A DNA stretch of 64,000 bases from Pseudoalteromonas sp. A601. GTDB taxonomy: Bacteria; Pseudomonadota; Gammaproteobacteria; Enterobacterales; Alteromonadaceae. Both the position numbers and the translations under genes were made by a program. Positions within the stretch are counted from its first letter, which is position 1; every line of letters begins with the position of its first letter. Positions 26,304-36,578 of the stretch are shown piece after piece. A model generated the notes under the pieces. It searched no databases. It was not told where the DNA came from and saw nothing but the letters and a program-made list of their open reading frames with translations. The DNA lies in contig NZ_MXQF01000004.1 in the NCBI RefSeq assembly GCF_002165575.1, positions 124,001-188,000 on the forward strand. Reading direction: 5' to 3'.

Positions 26304-27386
26304 ATGAAACTCTCGCCAGTTTTAATAATATCGGCATTTTTGCTGAGTTTAGTCGCTTGTAAAGAATCAAATACCGATACCCCTGTCGAACAACCCGTTC
26401 GCCCAGTTAAGTTATTTAAAATTGACGCTAATTCAGACGAAACTATTCGCAGTTTTCCTGCTGAGGTTGTGGCAAATCAGGGCTCGTACTTAGCGTTTAG
26501 AGTCAATGGTGAGTTACTTGAATTTCCAGCACTTGCTGGTCAACATGTTGAAAAAGGTGATCTACTTGCCAAGCTAGATCCTGAAGACTTTGAGTTACAA
26601 TATGATGAACGAAAAGCACGCTTTGAGCTGGCGCAATCACAGTTAGAGCGGGTTGAAAAATTATTCAAAAAATCGATTACCAGTCAATCTGAACTAGACC
26701 AAGCGTTGGCTAATAAACAAGTGGCTGAGTCTGCGTTAAAAATTGCAAAAACTAATTTAGATAACAGTGAACTACGGGCTCCTTTTAGTGGCACTGTGGC
26801 AAAAGTATTTGTTAAAAACTATGAAAACATTCAAGCAAAACAAAATATTTTACGCCTTGAAACCCGTGACTTAATGGATGTAATAATCCAAGTACCAGAA
26901 AAACTTATCGCCCGTATCGATAAAGACGCAGAATATCAACCAACTGTTGTTTTTGATGGTTACCCAGATAAGTCATACACACTCACAATTAAAGAATTTG
27001 ATACCCAGGCAGATCCTGCCACGCTCACATACAAAGTGGTTTTTTCATTACCCGTACCTGAAGACTTTAATCTACTGGCTGGTATGACGGGCCGTGTAGA
27101 TATTGATTTGAGCAAAATCACCCATTCTCAATCGCGTTATACTCTATTACCTGTGGAAGCGGTTTTCTCTGAGCCTACAGAATCTGCCAATAGCAGCTAC
27201 GTTTGGCTCTATGACAAAGCCACAGGTAAGGTAACCAAACAAGCCGTTAAAGTTGGACAACTGCATCGCAGTGGCATTGAAGTGCTTACAGGCATTGAAA
27301 AAGGTCAAACAGTCGTAGCTGCCGGCGTACATTACCTTGAAGAAGGAATGCAAGTTCGTCCTTGGCAAAAAGAGCGAGGCTTATAA
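26304..27386 (+). CDS. RND efflux periplasmic adaptor (membrane fusion) lipoprotein
   Basis: A 360-residue adaptor that links an inner-membrane RND pump to an outer-membrane channel. It begins with a lipoprotein signal (FLLSLVAC), then a barrel-sandwich hybrid domain (FRVNGELLEFPALAGQHVEK and LRAPFSGTVAKVFVKNYENI halves) split by a helical hairpin (AQSQLERVEKLFKKSITSQS), and a C-terminal beta-barrel. The frame reaches back to 26214, but the ATG at 26304 follows GGAG and begins the signal sequence. It is followed one base later by the pump gene. No outer-membrane factor is encoded nearby. Confidence 0.9.
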   Translation: MKLSPVLIISAFLLSLVACKESNTDTPVEQPVRPVKLFKIDANSDETIRSFPAEVVANQGSYLAFRVNGELLEFPALAGQHVEKGDLLAKLDPEDFELQYDERKARFELAQSQLERVEKLFKKSITSQSELDQALANKQVAESALKIAKTNLDNSELRAPFSGTVAKVFVKNYENIQAKQNILRLETRDLMDVIIQVPEKLIARIDKDAEYQPTVVFDGYPDKSYTLTIKEFDTQADPATLTYKVVFSLPVPEDFNLLAGMTGRVDIDLSKITHSQSRYTLLPVEAVFSEPTESANSSYVWLYDKATGKVTKQAVKVGQLHRSGIEVLTGIEKGQTVVAAGVHYLEEGMQVRPWQKERGL

Positions 27387-27387
27387 A

Positions 27388-30300
27388 ATGAGTTTTGCTG
27401 AAGTTGCTATAAAACACAAAGTAGTTAGTTGGATGTTTGCATTGCTACTACTTATTGGTGGTGCGGTGTCGTATTTAGGGCTTGGCCAGCTTGAAGACCC
27501 CGAATTTACCTTAAAAAAAGCCATGGTGATCACTCTCTACCCTGGCGCTTCACCACAACAAGTTGAAGAAGAAGTCACTTTTCCAATTGAAAACGCTATT
27601 CAACAACTACCCTATGTAGATTATGTAACCAGCATTTCATCACCTGGCAAATCACAAATATCTGTGGAGATGAAAAGCACTTATCGCAAACAAGACTTAC
27701 GTCAAATTTGGGATGAGCTCAGACGCAAAATAAATGATAACGCATCATCACTGCCAACTGGTGTCTACCCAAGCACAGTTTTAGATGATTTTGGTGATGT
27801 GTATGGTGTCATGTATGCAGTCACTGGTGATGGCTATTCTTATGATGAATTAAAAGACTATGTAGATTTTTTAAAGCGTGAACTAGTACTCGTTAAAGGC
27901 GTAAGTAAAGTGACCGTTAGCGGTGAACAGCAAGCGCAAGTAATGGTAGAAATATCAACACGAAAACTTGCTCAGCTTGGTATTGCTCCCAATAGAATTT
28001 ATCAATTATTACAGTCACAAAATACCGTATCAAACGCAGGTAAAGTGCGCGTGGGTGATGAGTCTATCCGCTTGCACCCCACTGGCGAATTTAACGATGT
28101 GACAGAGCTTGAAAATTTACTTATTTCAAAACCAGGCGCAAACGAATTAATCTACTTAGGCGATGTGGCAACGGTATACCGTGAATACGCTGAAGTACCA
28201 CGTAATGTCATGCGTTTTAATCAGCAACAAGCCTTATTAGTTGGTGTTTCCTTTAGTACCGGTGTCAACGTGGTGGATGTAGGCGATAACATTAAAGCGC
28301 ATTTAGCATCACTAGAATACCAGCGCCCCCATGGTATGGAAATTAACACGGTTTATAACCAGCCTGTTGAAGTAGAAAAATCTGTAAGCGGGTTCATTAT
28401 CAGTTTATTAGAAGCTGTTGCAATTGTAATCATTGTGTTGCTGGTATTTATGGGCTTTAAAAGTGGTGTCTTGATTGGAATAATCTTATTATTGACCGTA
28501 CTCGGCACCTTTATTTTTATGAAGCTGTTCGCTATTGATTTACAGCGTATTTCACTTGGCGCCTTGATCATCGCATTAGGGATGCTGGTCGATAACGCTA
28601 TCGTTGTCACCGAAGGTATATTAATTAACTTAAAGCGCGGACAAACCAAAGTTAAAGCTGCGGCTAATATTGTGCAGCAAACAAAATGGCCTTTACTCGG
28701 CGCAACAGTTATTGCTATCACCGCTTTTGCACCTATAGGCTTAAGCTCTGATGCCAGTGGTGAATTTGCTGGCAGCTTATTTTGGGTATTACTCATTTCA
28801 TTGCTGTTAAGCTGGATCACAGCAATCACACTGACCCCATTCTTTGCTGATTTAATGTTTAAACAATCTGAGGTTAAAGAACAAAGCCATGATGAAGACC
28901 CTTACCAAGGCTTCATTTTTAATATTTATAAAAGCCTTTTAGGCAATGCTATGCGCTTTCGTAAAACGACCTTGCTATTGATGGTGGTGTTGCTTGTAAG
29001 CTCAGTATTTGGTTTTAAATTTATTAAACAAGCATTCTTTCCGGCATCAAACACCCCTATGTTCTATGTAGATTACTGGCATACACAAGGTGCAGATATT
29101 CATGCTACGATGGATGGTGTAGCAAAACTTGAAGCCTTTTTACAAAAAGATGAGCTAGTAGAAGAAGTCACCTCAACAATAGGCCAAGGCGCGCCACGCT
29201 TTATGCTGACTTACGCACCAGAAAAATCATACCCAGCCTACGGTCAATTGATTATACGGGTTAAAGACCGTGAAGCCGTCGCCACCATGATTGCCAAAGT
29301 TCGTGACTATGAGTACAGCCATGTTTTTGATGCCAAGCTTAAAATAAAACGGATGGAAATTGGCCCATCGACCGACGCTAAAATAGAGGCCCGTTTTTCT
29401 GGTGCTGATCCTGTGGTACTGCGAAAGCTCGCAAAAGAAGCCAAAGAAGTACTCAGCCAAGATGCCGGTGCGTTTAATATTCGTGATGATTGGCGCGAGC
29501 GTTCAAAATTAATTCGCCCTCAGTTAAACGAGCAAAAAGCACGCCGTTTAGGGATTGCTAAAACAGACTTAGATCAACTGTTGTTAACAAGTTTGTCAGG
29601 CAAAAAAGTCGGCGTTTATAAAGACGGTACTCAGCAATTACCGATCATTGCCCGCTCCCCAGCAGAAGAACGTTTGAACGTTGAAAGCCTGCGTGACTTA
29701 CAAATATACAGCCCTGTACTTGGCGTATTTGTGCCCGTCACCCAAGTGGTTGATGAGTTTGTGGTCGAGTGGGAAGACAGCCTAATAATGCGTCGCGACC
29801 GAAAACGCACCATCACAGTCATGGCCGACCACGATGTCATTGGCGATGAAACGCCTGCTAAACTGTTTGCTCGTGTGAGGGGGGGTATTGAAGCAATAAA
29901 ACTCCCTCATGGCTATGAGCTTCAATGGGGCGGCGAGTATGAATCCTCAACTAAAGCACAAAAAGCCATATTTGGTTCACTACCTCTGGGTTACCTTGCC
30001 ATGTTTGCAGTGACCGTGTTGCTATTTAACTCTGTTAAAAAGCCACTAGTGATTTGGGCCACCGTACCACTTGCCATAATTGGTGTAAGCGCAGGTTTAT
30101 TATTGATGAATGCAGCATTTAGTTTTATGGCCTTGCTTGGCTTACTGAGCTTAAGCGGCATGCTGATCAAAAACGGCATTGTGTTAGTCGATCAAATAAA
30201 CCTTGAACTCAGCGAAGGGAAAGCCCCCTACCAAGCCGTATTTGATTCCGGAGTAAGCCGTGTCCGCCCTGTGGCAATGGCTGCTATCACCACAATTCTA

Positions 30301-30450
30301 GGTATGATCCCACTGTTATTTGATGTGTTCTTCCAGTCAATGGCGGTCACCATCATGTTTGGCTTAGGTTTTGCTACCATACTAACTCTAATAGTAGTGC
30401 CGGTGCTTTATACCATGGTGTTTAGAATTGAAGTGCCTAAGAACAGCTAA
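27388..30450 (+). CDS. RND family efflux transporter permease
   Basis: A 1020-residue proton-driven pump with twelve membrane segments and two large periplasmic loops. Recognisable elements are the N-terminal KVVSWMFALLLLIGGAVSYL, TLYPGASPQQVEEEVTFPIE in the porter domain, LIIALGMLVDNAIVVTEG in helix 4 and LSLSGMLIKNGIVLVDQI in helix 10. Helix 4 has Asp-Asn where multidrug pumps of the AcrB type have Asp-Asp, so it belongs to a distinct HAE-1-like branch; substrate cannot be read. The start at 27388 (MSFAEVAIKHK) is one base after the adaptor gene stop. Confidence 0.92.
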   Translation: MSFAEVAIKHKVVSWMFALLLLIGGAVSYLGLGQLEDPEFTLKKAMVITLYPGASPQQVEEEVTFPIENAIQQLPYVDYVTSISSPGKSQISVEMKSTYRKQDLRQIWDELRRKINDNASSLPTGVYPSTVLDDFGDVYGVMYAVTGDGYSYDELKDYVDFLKRELVLVKGVSKVTVSGEQQAQVMVEISTRKLAQLGIAPNRIYQLLQSQNTVSNAGKVRVGDESIRLHPTGEFNDVTELENLLISKPGANELIYLGDVATVYREYAEVPRNVMRFNQQQALLVGVSFSTGVNVVDVGDNIKAHLASLEYQRPHGMEINTVYNQPVEVEKSVSGFIISLLEAVAIVIIVLLVFMGFKSGVLIGIILLLTVLGTFIFMKLFAIDLQRISLGALIIALGMLVDNAIVVTEGILINLKRGQTKVKAAANIVQQTKWPLLGATVIAITAFAPIGLSSDASGEFAGSLFWVLLISLLLSWITAITLTPFFADLMFKQSEVKEQSHDEDPYQGFIFNIYKSLLGNAMRFRKTTLLLMVVLLVSSVFGFKFIKQAFFPASNTPMFYVDYWHTQGADIHATMDGVAKLEAFLQKDELVEEVTSTIGQGAPRFMLTYAPEKSYPAYGQLIIRVKDREAVATMIAKVRDYEYSHVFDAKLKIKRMEIGPSTDAKIEARFSGADPVVLRKLAKEAKEVLSQDAGAFNIRDDWRERSKLIRPQLNEQKARRLGIAKTDLDQLLLTSLSGKKVGVYKDGTQQLPIIARSPAEERLNVESLRDLQIYSPVLGVFVPVTQVVDEFVVEWEDSLIMRRDRKRTITVMADHDVIGDETPAKLFARVRGGIEAIKLPHGYELQWGGEYESSTKAQKAIFGSLPLGYLAMFAVTVLLFNSVKKPLVIWATVPLAIIGVSAGLLLMNAAFSFMALLGLLSLSGMLIKNGIVLVDQINLELSEGKAPYQAVFDSGVSRVRPVAMAAITTILGMIPLLFDVFFQSMAVTIMFGLGFATILTLIVVPVLYTMVFRIEVPKNS

Positions 30451-30489
30451 CAAAAAAAGGCCAAGTAATTTACATTACTTGGCCTTGTT
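30451..30489 (-). terminator. Intrinsic terminator between the RND operon and rluF
   Basis: A 13-base perfect stem (AAGGCCAAGTAAT / ATTACTTGGCCTT, 4-base loop). Seven A on the plus-strand side become a T-run on the minus strand, so it mainly terminates rluF and perhaps also the convergent RND transcript. Confidence 0.85.
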
Positions 30490-30517
30490 CAAAGCTTAAC
30501 TACCTGGTGAGTTCTAG

Positions 30518-31405
30518 CTACTTTTTTAAACTCAGTGTGCCTGTTCTGCGTTTTGCTGTTAAACGAGGTTTATTAAAAGACTTATTGGCTTTAGCTGGTT
30601 GTTGTGATTTTGCTTTTTCAACATGCTTTTGAAAGTCGCGTTTTTTAACTTCGGCTGTGCCCTGTTTGTTTTCATCAATAGAGCGTTCTTCTGTTTTACC
30701 AGAACCTGCAATTGAGTCATTAATTAACGCCATTTCATGTTCAGTTAAATGGCGCCATTGGCCTACTTTTAATCCTTTTAGGGTCACGTTCATAATACGC
30801 GTGCGCTTTAGTGTGACCACTTCATAGCCTAGGTATTCACACATTCTACGTATTTGTCGGTTTAAGCCTTGGGTCAAAATAATAGTGAACTCTTTAGCGC
30901 CTGTTTGAGTCACTTTACATTTTTTTGTGACTGTATCAAGAATTGGGATGCCACCACCCATCTTATTAACAAACTGACGATTTAATGGCTTATCGACAGT
31001 GACAACGTATTCTTTTTCATGATTATTACCAGCACGAAGGATTTTATTAACGATATCGCCTTCGTTGGTTAAAAAGATAAGCCCTTCGGATGGACGGTCA
31101 AGTCGACCAATAGGGAAAATACGATCAGGGTAATTAACCGCTTTGACAATATTACTTTGAATTTTACGCTCGGTAGTACAGGTAATACCCACCGGTTTGT
31201 TGTAGGCAATGTACGCGCGCTTAGGCACTTTTTTAAGTGGTTTACCGTCAACTAACACATCGTCAGTGGCCGCAACTTTTACACCCATTTCAGGGCGTTT
31301 ACCATTGACAGTTACACGACCATCTTCAATATACTTATCAGCTTCACGTCGAGAACAAAAACCAGTGTCACTTATATATTTATTTAATCGTTTTAAATCT
31401 GTCAT
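30518..31405 (-). CDS. rluF: 23S rRNA pseudouridine synthase RluF
   Basis: Converts uridine 2604 (and in E. coli tRNA-Tyr U35) to pseudouridine. The 295-residue protein begins with an S4 RNA-binding domain ([20 protein letters not shown]) and continues with the RsuA-family catalytic domain, where [18 protein letters not shown] holds the catalytic aspartate; [20 protein letters not shown] follows. A lysine- and arginine-rich tail of about 60 residues (for example [20 protein letters not shown]) is typical of RluF. The ATG at 31405 is preferred to a TTG six bases upstream. Confidence 0.9.
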   Translation of the reverse strand: MTDLKRLNKYISDTGFCSRREADKYIEDGRVTVNGKRPEMGVKVAATDDVLVDGKPLKKVPKRAYIAYNKPVGITCTTERKIQSNIVKAVNYPDRIFPIGRLDRPSEGLIFLTNEGDIVNKILRAGNNHEKEYVVTVDKPLNRQFVNKMGGGIPILDTVTKKCKVTQTGAKEFTIILTQGLNRQIRRMCEYLGYEVVTLKRTRIMNVTLKGLKVGQWRHLTEHEMALINDSIAGSGKTEERSIDENKQGTAEVKKRDFQKHVEKAKSQQPAKANKSFNKPRLTAKRRTGTLSLKK

Positions 31406-31466
31406 GGCCAATTCGTCTTAATTTTAAAGGCCCATATTGTAAACCAGCGCTAAAGTTTTTGCGCGG

Positions 31467-32540
31467 TTAATTTACGTTTTGTAAGGTATCTTTACTTAAT
31501 TGGGTAACATTAAATCGATACTCGCTTTGTTTAGTTTCTAAGAGTGACAGTTGCTTGAAGTCTAAAAATGACCAATCAGTAATATCAATTAAATAATCAT
31601 ACTGATTAATGTTATCTTGCGTGATGACTGCTAAATCTATTTCTATTTTAGTATTATTTTGCCAAAACGAATGCCCGTTATGGTGATCCACCAAGGTAGT
31701 TAGCGCCCAGCCGCCCATTAAATAATGCCCACCAACACTGGCCGTCAGTTTTTTTTGTTTGATCAGCAACAAATTATCCCTTAACCAATCAAATCCACCA
31801 ATTAAAAAAGGCTGCGTTTTGTCTTTAATTGCAGTAAAAGCGCCTAAGGCCATCAAATCAGACGCTGTCCAAATAACATTCATGGTGGGATATCTTTGGA
31901 TTAATTTTTCAGTTTTGGTCATGGCTTCTAACTTTGACCAACTCGCGTAAACTGTTTGATTTAATTCTAAATTATGCTGAGTTAAATATTCGATTAGCCC
32001 TGCACTACGGCGATCTGACTCTGAGCCATAATGACCATTGATAGCCACTACTTGAGGTGTTAAATTTTGCTCTTTCGCTTTTAGTATTAGCGCTTCGGCT
32101 AATAGCTTACCCGCGTTAAAATTATCGTGATAAATTTCACCTAACCAATTTTTATAAATTTGTTGTGGCTGACCTATCGCTTCTCTTTCTTGTGCAACAA
32201 TTGTTTGCTCTAAAGTGATAAATTTAACGCCAAAGCCTTCAAGTAGTTTCATAGATTGCTCAGCGCCACCGGGGTAGTTTAGCAGCACAACATAGTCAGG
32301 TGTTGCTCGGTATTTTAAATATTTTTTAAGCTCTGCCAATTGGATGTAACGATTCCCTTCGCCATAAATAACATCAAGGTTTACATGTTGCTGCGCTGCT
32401 GAAACCTCCATGATTTTTTGTACTTTTGTCCAAAAAGGTTCCCCTTCAACAGACGGGTTCACAAATAAAACAGATATGGCCCCAACTGCACCAGTATTAA
32501 AGCTAAAAAACAACACCAAAATAACAAATAATTGTTTCAT
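31467..32540 (-). CDS. Orphan periplasmic sugar-type binding protein
   Basis: A 357-residue exported protein with a signal peptide (about residues 1–20). The mature protein has the type I periplasmic binding fold of ribose/galactose ABC receptors and LuxP: ISVLFVNPSVEGEPFWTKVQ, VVAINGHYGSESDRRSAGLI and MNVIWTASDLMALGAFTAIK. There is no ABC permease or ATPase gene nearby; the next gene downstream on the strand is rluF and the one upstream is a DUF418 protein. It may therefore be a ligand sensor for a membrane signalling partner rather than a transporter component. Ligand unknown. Confidence 0.78.
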   Translation of the reverse strand: MKQLFVILVLFFSFNTGAVGAISVLFVNPSVEGEPFWTKVQKIMEVSAAQQHVNLDVIYGEGNRYIQLAELKKYLKYRATPDYVVLLNYPGGAEQSMKLLEGFGVKFITLEQTIVAQEREAIGQPQQIYKNWLGEIYHDNFNAGKLLAEALILKAKEQNLTPQVVAINGHYGSESDRRSAGLIEYLTQHNLELNQTVYASWSKLEAMTKTEKLIQRYPTMNVIWTASDLMALGAFTAIKDKTQPFLIGGFDWLRDNLLLIKQKKLTASVGGHYLMGGWALTTLVDHHNGHSFWQNNTKIEIDLAVITQDNINQYDYLIDITDWSFLDFKQLSLLETKQSEYRFNVTQLSKDTLQNVN

Positions 32541-32586
32541 TATATGACCTAAAAAATATGCTTAGTCTTAGCATAGCCGAGAAAGG

Positions 32587-33666
32587 TTAACTTGACAGTT
32601 TTCGCCATAATATTTCAAGCGGCCCATGTTTAAAAAAGTGGCTATACAGCTGACAAAGCAAAAATTGTAAAATTGCTATAAAGGTTACAAGTAAAAAGTA
32701 ATCGATACGATTAAATATTAAAATCCAACTTGGGTAGAGCACTTTGAACAAGATTAGGAGAACAAGGGTTTGCATAATATAAACTGAGAGTGCTAAACGT
32801 CCAATACATTGAAAGCTTGAATAGAATAAACTTCCCTCAGACCATTTTTTAACGACTACATGGATAAATAATAAAGCAACAAATAGCGCAGCAAACAAAT
32901 TAATGGGTTCCTTTAATGCGACAGCGAGATGAGATGATTGATATTCTAAAATAACCCTTAGTGCTGTAAAAAATAATGCTGCAACAATAGTATGTTTAAC
33001 ATATGGCTTGGGTATTCCTTTTACAAACAACGATTTTTTGTAAGCAAAAATACCAACAAGCATTAAACTCGCGCTCATCCACATAGTAATAAGTGGTACT
33101 GCAATAATCATTATAAAAAATGCTATACCATTGGCGCTCATTAACGCCCCCATGCTCGCATAAGTGTTCTGATAGCTTTGCATAAACTCAATATCAGCTC
33201 GCGTCACAATATAGCTAGGTTCGATTAGTAACAATAAAAATGAGACTGCAGCCCCAATAACGAGAAACTGCATCGCTCTTTTTACAATCACTCTATCTTT
33301 TTGATCGAGGTATTTACATGTCAACCAGCCAGCACATGCATAAATAAATAAGATATCCCCTGCCCATAATATAAAACCATGAAACAAGCCAAAATAAGCT
33401 AAGATTTTAAGGCGTTTTTGCAGTACCTGTAAATTTTGATAACGCTGCCATTGTATATATAAAGCTGCGCCAAACAATAAAGAAAATAAGCTACGGAACC
33501 GGCCATCTATAAAGATGAGACTAACAATCTGTAAAATATGATCCGAGACTGGTGGGAGCTCAGTTGACACATAACCGTATTCAAAAAGCCCAAAAAAGTA
33601 GGCATTCATGTACATTAAGCCAAGTACAGCTACGCCACGAATGACATCCATGTTGTTATTTCGCAT
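32587..33666 (-). CDS. DUF418 family integral membrane protein
   Basis: A 359-residue protein with about nine membrane segments. The start MDVIRGVAVLGLMYMNAYFF, then IFIDGRFRSLFSLLFGAALY and a C-terminal CIGRLALSVYIMQTLVLLIL, match the DUF418 family, distantly related to membrane acyltransferases of the HGSNAT/acyltransferase-3 type. The substrate and function are unknown. It starts ten bases after the EAL-HDOD gene ends and could be co-transcribed with it. Confidence 0.82.
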   Translation of the reverse strand: MRNNNMDVIRGVAVLGLMYMNAYFFGLFEYGYVSTELPPVSDHILQIVSLIFIDGRFRSLFSLLFGAALYIQWQRYQNLQVLQKRLKILAYFGLFHGFILWAGDILFIYACAGWLTCKYLDQKDRVIVKRAMQFLVIGAAVSFLLLLIEPSYIVTRADIEFMQSYQNTYASMGALMSANGIAFFIMIIAVPLITMWMSASLMLVGIFAYKKSLFVKGIPKPYVKHTIVAALFFTALRVILEYQSSHLAVALKEPINLFAALFVALLFIHVVVKKWSEGSLFYSSFQCIGRLALSVYIMQTLVLLILFKVLYPSWILIFNRIDYFLLVTFIAILQFLLCQLYSHFFKHGPLEILWRKLSS

Positions 33667-33676
33667 TATCTTGTCA

Positions 33677-34888
33677 TTAATCGTATTTATGAGTATTTGA
33701 CCAGTCTAGCGCATTTTCGTATAGCTTAGGTAACCCATCACTTGAAATGTTAAGAAAAACAACTGCTTTTTCAAGCGCCCACCAACTCCCCGTTTCATAG
33801 GCTTTAACAGTTGCTAAAATATAATAAAGCATGTTTTTTTCTGCCATTAAAGCCAGTTTAATTGGTTCGGGAAACGGTAGTTTTTCTAGCAGCTGCTCCA
33901 TTGGCCTGTCTAGAATTGCATCCAGTAATGAAAATAACCCGGTAAGAAAAGCACTATTAGACTGACTCGGCGCAACCTTTTGTGCTAGCAACTCACAAAA
34001 TCGCGCCCTAATAATACACATTTTAACCAGCTCTGTTGGCTTTGATTGCGGCACATGAGCAGTAATAATAAGGCTAACAAACTTACGAATATGATCTTGC
34101 CCCAAGTAAACTAATGCCTGCTTAATCGATTCTATTTCTTTTTGTACTGGGAAAACACCACTGTTAATTAATCTTAGTAATTTAAATGCCAAGGCTGTAT
34201 CGAGCTGAAACAGCGCTGCTAAAGTATTGATATTTGGATGCTCTTTCATTGCTTGAGCGTAAATAGATAAAGCCAGCGCATAGTTCATATCAATGTCTTT
34301 TTGCTCTACTACCACGGGTTTTGCAAAAAAATAGCCTTGAAAATAGTCAAACCCCATGAAATGAGCGAGTGCAAACTCTTCACCGGTCTCTATTTTTTCG
34401 GCTAATAATCGAATATTTTTATATTTTTTTAAATGCTTGATGACACAGCTAATTTCTTCGAGCGGGGTAATACGAATATCAAACTTGATTAATTTTACAA
34501 ATTTGAGGAAACGGTCCCATCTCGGTTCATAAATAAAATCATCAAGTGCTAAGGTATATTTTTTATGGAACAACGCACGGCATAATTGATAGTTTTCTTC
34601 TGTGGGTTCTATGGTTTCAAGTAGCTCTAAAACAACATCACTGCTTGGTAAAAACGAACAGAGATCCATTTTTAATGAGTCTGGCCCAATGTTGATTAGG
34701 GCCTTTTTACCTGACGTGATATGGCGAGTGCCAAAATTAAGTTGATTCTCCATAATCAGCTTTGCAGTAGCGACACTCTCATCGATATTAGGAAAGAAGT
34801 TATCGGTACTATTACGAAACAACAACTCATACGCAACTACATGTTGGCGGCGATTGAATATTGCTTGACGCGCAACAAATACTTGCAC
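33677..34888 (-). CDS. EAL-HDOD signalling protein (YuxH-like)
   Basis: A 403-residue regulatory protein with an N-terminal EAL-type domain (about residues 1–205) and a C-terminal HDOD domain (LAALFQLDTALAFKLLRLIN onward). The EAL part has YELLF for EAL, and LALDDFIYEPRWDRF lacks the usual DDFGTG, as in catalytically inactive YuxH-family proteins, so it more likely binds than degrades cyclic di-GMP. The frame extends to 34960, but the GTG at 34888 has AAGGG eight bases upstream and yields VQVFVARQAIFNRRQHVVAY, the standard start of the family. It lies 130 bases downstream of glgA on the same strand. Confidence 0.87.
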   Translation of the reverse strand: MQVFVARQAIFNRRQHVVAYELLFRNSTDNFFPNIDESVATAKLIMENQLNFGTRHITSGKKALINIGPDSLKMDLCSFLPSSDVVLELLETIEPTEENYQLCRALFHKKYTLALDDFIYEPRWDRFLKFVKLIKFDIRITPLEEISCVIKHLKKYKNIRLLAEKIETGEEFALAHFMGFDYFQGYFFAKPVVVEQKDIDMNYALALSIYAQAMKEHPNINTLAALFQLDTALAFKLLRLINSGVFPVQKEIESIKQALVYLGQDHIRKFVSLIITAHVPQSKPTELVKMCIIRARFCELLAQKVAPSQSNSAFLTGLFSLLDAILDRPMEQLLEKLPFPEPIKLALMAEKNMLYYILATVKAYETGSWWALEKAVVFLNISSDGLPKLYENALDWSNTHKYD

Positions 34889-35018
34889 TAGCGTGGCCCT
34901 TATATACGACTTTTTGATATATAAGTAATAACTCAAAAATAGCAAAAAGTCATTACCCAACTAATTAATAGCAAAACATTATAACTAGTTATGTTTAAAA
35001 AAATAGTACTTTTATTTA

Positions 35019-36557
35019 TTATTGGTACAAGTTGCTAATATATTTTTTTGCAGCACTATGCCAAGTAAAGCGCGACTCAAGGGCATTTTTCACTATTTTC
35101 TGCCATAATTGAGGATTATGTCGATGGGTTTCAAGCGTCTCGTTAAAGCAGTTTACCAGCTGACGGCTTTGAGTTTGCAGGTTATCAGCAGTAAAGCAAA
35201 AACCATTTTCTAAATGTTTTACAGTATCCTTTAGACCACCCACTTGATGTACTAAACAGGGTTGACCATCACGCATAGCTAACATCTGGCTTATTCCACA
35301 CGGCTCAAACGAGCTTGGCATTAAGAATAAATCACCGAGCTGATAAAGTAACTCGCCTATTTTTTGCCCATACCCTTTCAAGTACAATAAATTACTATTG
35401 CGCGCCATAGCCTGTGTAAACGTTTGTTCAAGTAACTCATCACCTGAACCCAGAATAATCATTCGCCCTTGATAAGAAGCAAGTTGTGAGCATAGTTTAT
35501 CAATCACCATGTCACCCTGAAATGCTTGACACAAGAGTAAAACTTTTTGTTCTGTTAAACGTCCTACGCTGGTGATCAACGGGCCATGATTTTCATTGTG
35601 TATAAACTGTAATAAACGTTGGTGAGCTATGTAATAACCAGACTCTAGTTGTTGATTTTTAGCCATCCACTTAAATAGCTCAACTTCGATCTCATTGTAC
35701 AAATCAACTAAAGCGGTTTCATTACTGTGATTATTAGCAGTGTAATCACAACCATTTAAAATACCCACCAGCTTATTCGCTGCTTCGGCATTTTGTAAAT
35801 CTAGCTCTAATCCTTCACCACCAAAAAAGCCATTTTGGGGATCGCTTGAGCAAAGTACTTCATTTGCATAAGTGGGGGATACTAAATGTACTTTATCGGC
35901 AAGATTAATCGCACTGCGCATTGGGTTAAAACAATGTGGGTAACGTGGATCACATAAAGCTTGACCATCATAACCAAGCCAGGGATACCAAGCTTCTAAG
36001 CTAGATTCATCATCTTTAAAAGGTCGTATTCCTTGCAGTGCCAAATTATGTACGGTGTAGACAAGCTTTGTATTTGCATATTGCCCAAAACGACTATCAA
36101 ATTTGAGCAGCACAGCTACACATGCACTGTGCCAGTCATGTAGATGAATCACATCAGGAGCAGGTAATATACCTTCTAATAGCCCCTCACACACTGCGGC
36201 ACTAAACAAGGCAAACTTAATTGCATCTGTGGCAAAAGGACGCCCTGGTGCATCATTACAATATACTTGCCCATTGTGTTGACTAAAATAATGATGAGAC
36301 AACACTATTTGCCGAGCAGCTTCATCTATTTTAATTTGCCATGCATCGACATGATGGATTTGGCCTGCAAAAGGAACACTTAGCTGCCCCAAATGAATAC
36401 GATCTAACGTGTCAAAACCATAATCAGGTATCACTACGTCAACCTTTAGCCCTGCTTTACAAAGCGCCTTTGGGCAATCACGTATTACATCTGCAACACC
36501 GCCAACCTTGGCATTTGGGAGTGTGTCATTTTCGGCCGCAACCATCAGTACATGCAT
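35019..36557 (-). CDS. glgA: Glycogen synthase (ADP-glucose type)
   Basis: Extends alpha-1,4-glucan chains from ADP-glucose. The 512-residue GT5 protein starts HVLMVAAENDTLPNAKVGGV, whose KVGG is the variant of the ADP-glucose-binding KTGGL motif. The GT1-type C-terminal half carries LITSVGRLTEQKVLLLCQAF and SSFEPCGISQMLAMRDGQPC, with the catalytic Glu. It is somewhat longer than E. coli GlgA (477). It is the last gene of the glycogen operon, 21 bases after glgC, with no clear terminator before the EAL-HDOD gene. Confidence 0.93.
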   Translation of the reverse strand: MHVLMVAAENDTLPNAKVGGVADVIRDCPKALCKAGLKVDVVIPDYGFDTLDRIHLGQLSVPFAGQIHHVDAWQIKIDEAARQIVLSHHYFSQHNGQVYCNDAPGRPFATDAIKFALFSAAVCEGLLEGILPAPDVIHLHDWHSACVAVLLKFDSRFGQYANTKLVYTVHNLALQGIRPFKDDESSLEAWYPWLGYDGQALCDPRYPHCFNPMRSAINLADKVHLVSPTYANEVLCSSDPQNGFFGGEGLELDLQNAEAANKLVGILNGCDYTANNHSNETALVDLYNEIEVELFKWMAKNQQLESGYYIAHQRLLQFIHNENHGPLITSVGRLTEQKVLLLCQAFQGDMVIDKLCSQLASYQGRMIILGSGDELLEQTFTQAMARNSNLLYLKGYGQKIGELLYQLGDLFLMPSSFEPCGISQMLAMRDGQPCLVHQVGGLKDTVKHLENGFCFTADNLQTQSRQLVNCFNETLETHRHNPQLWQKIVKNALESRFTWHSAAKKYISNLYQ

Positions 36558-36578
36558 TATTATTTTACTTCCTACTAC

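Noticed and set aside
28353-28829. 158-residue minus-strand open frame inside the RND pump gene
   Set aside because: It is the antisense of a conserved membrane region and lacks any ribosome site or family likeness.
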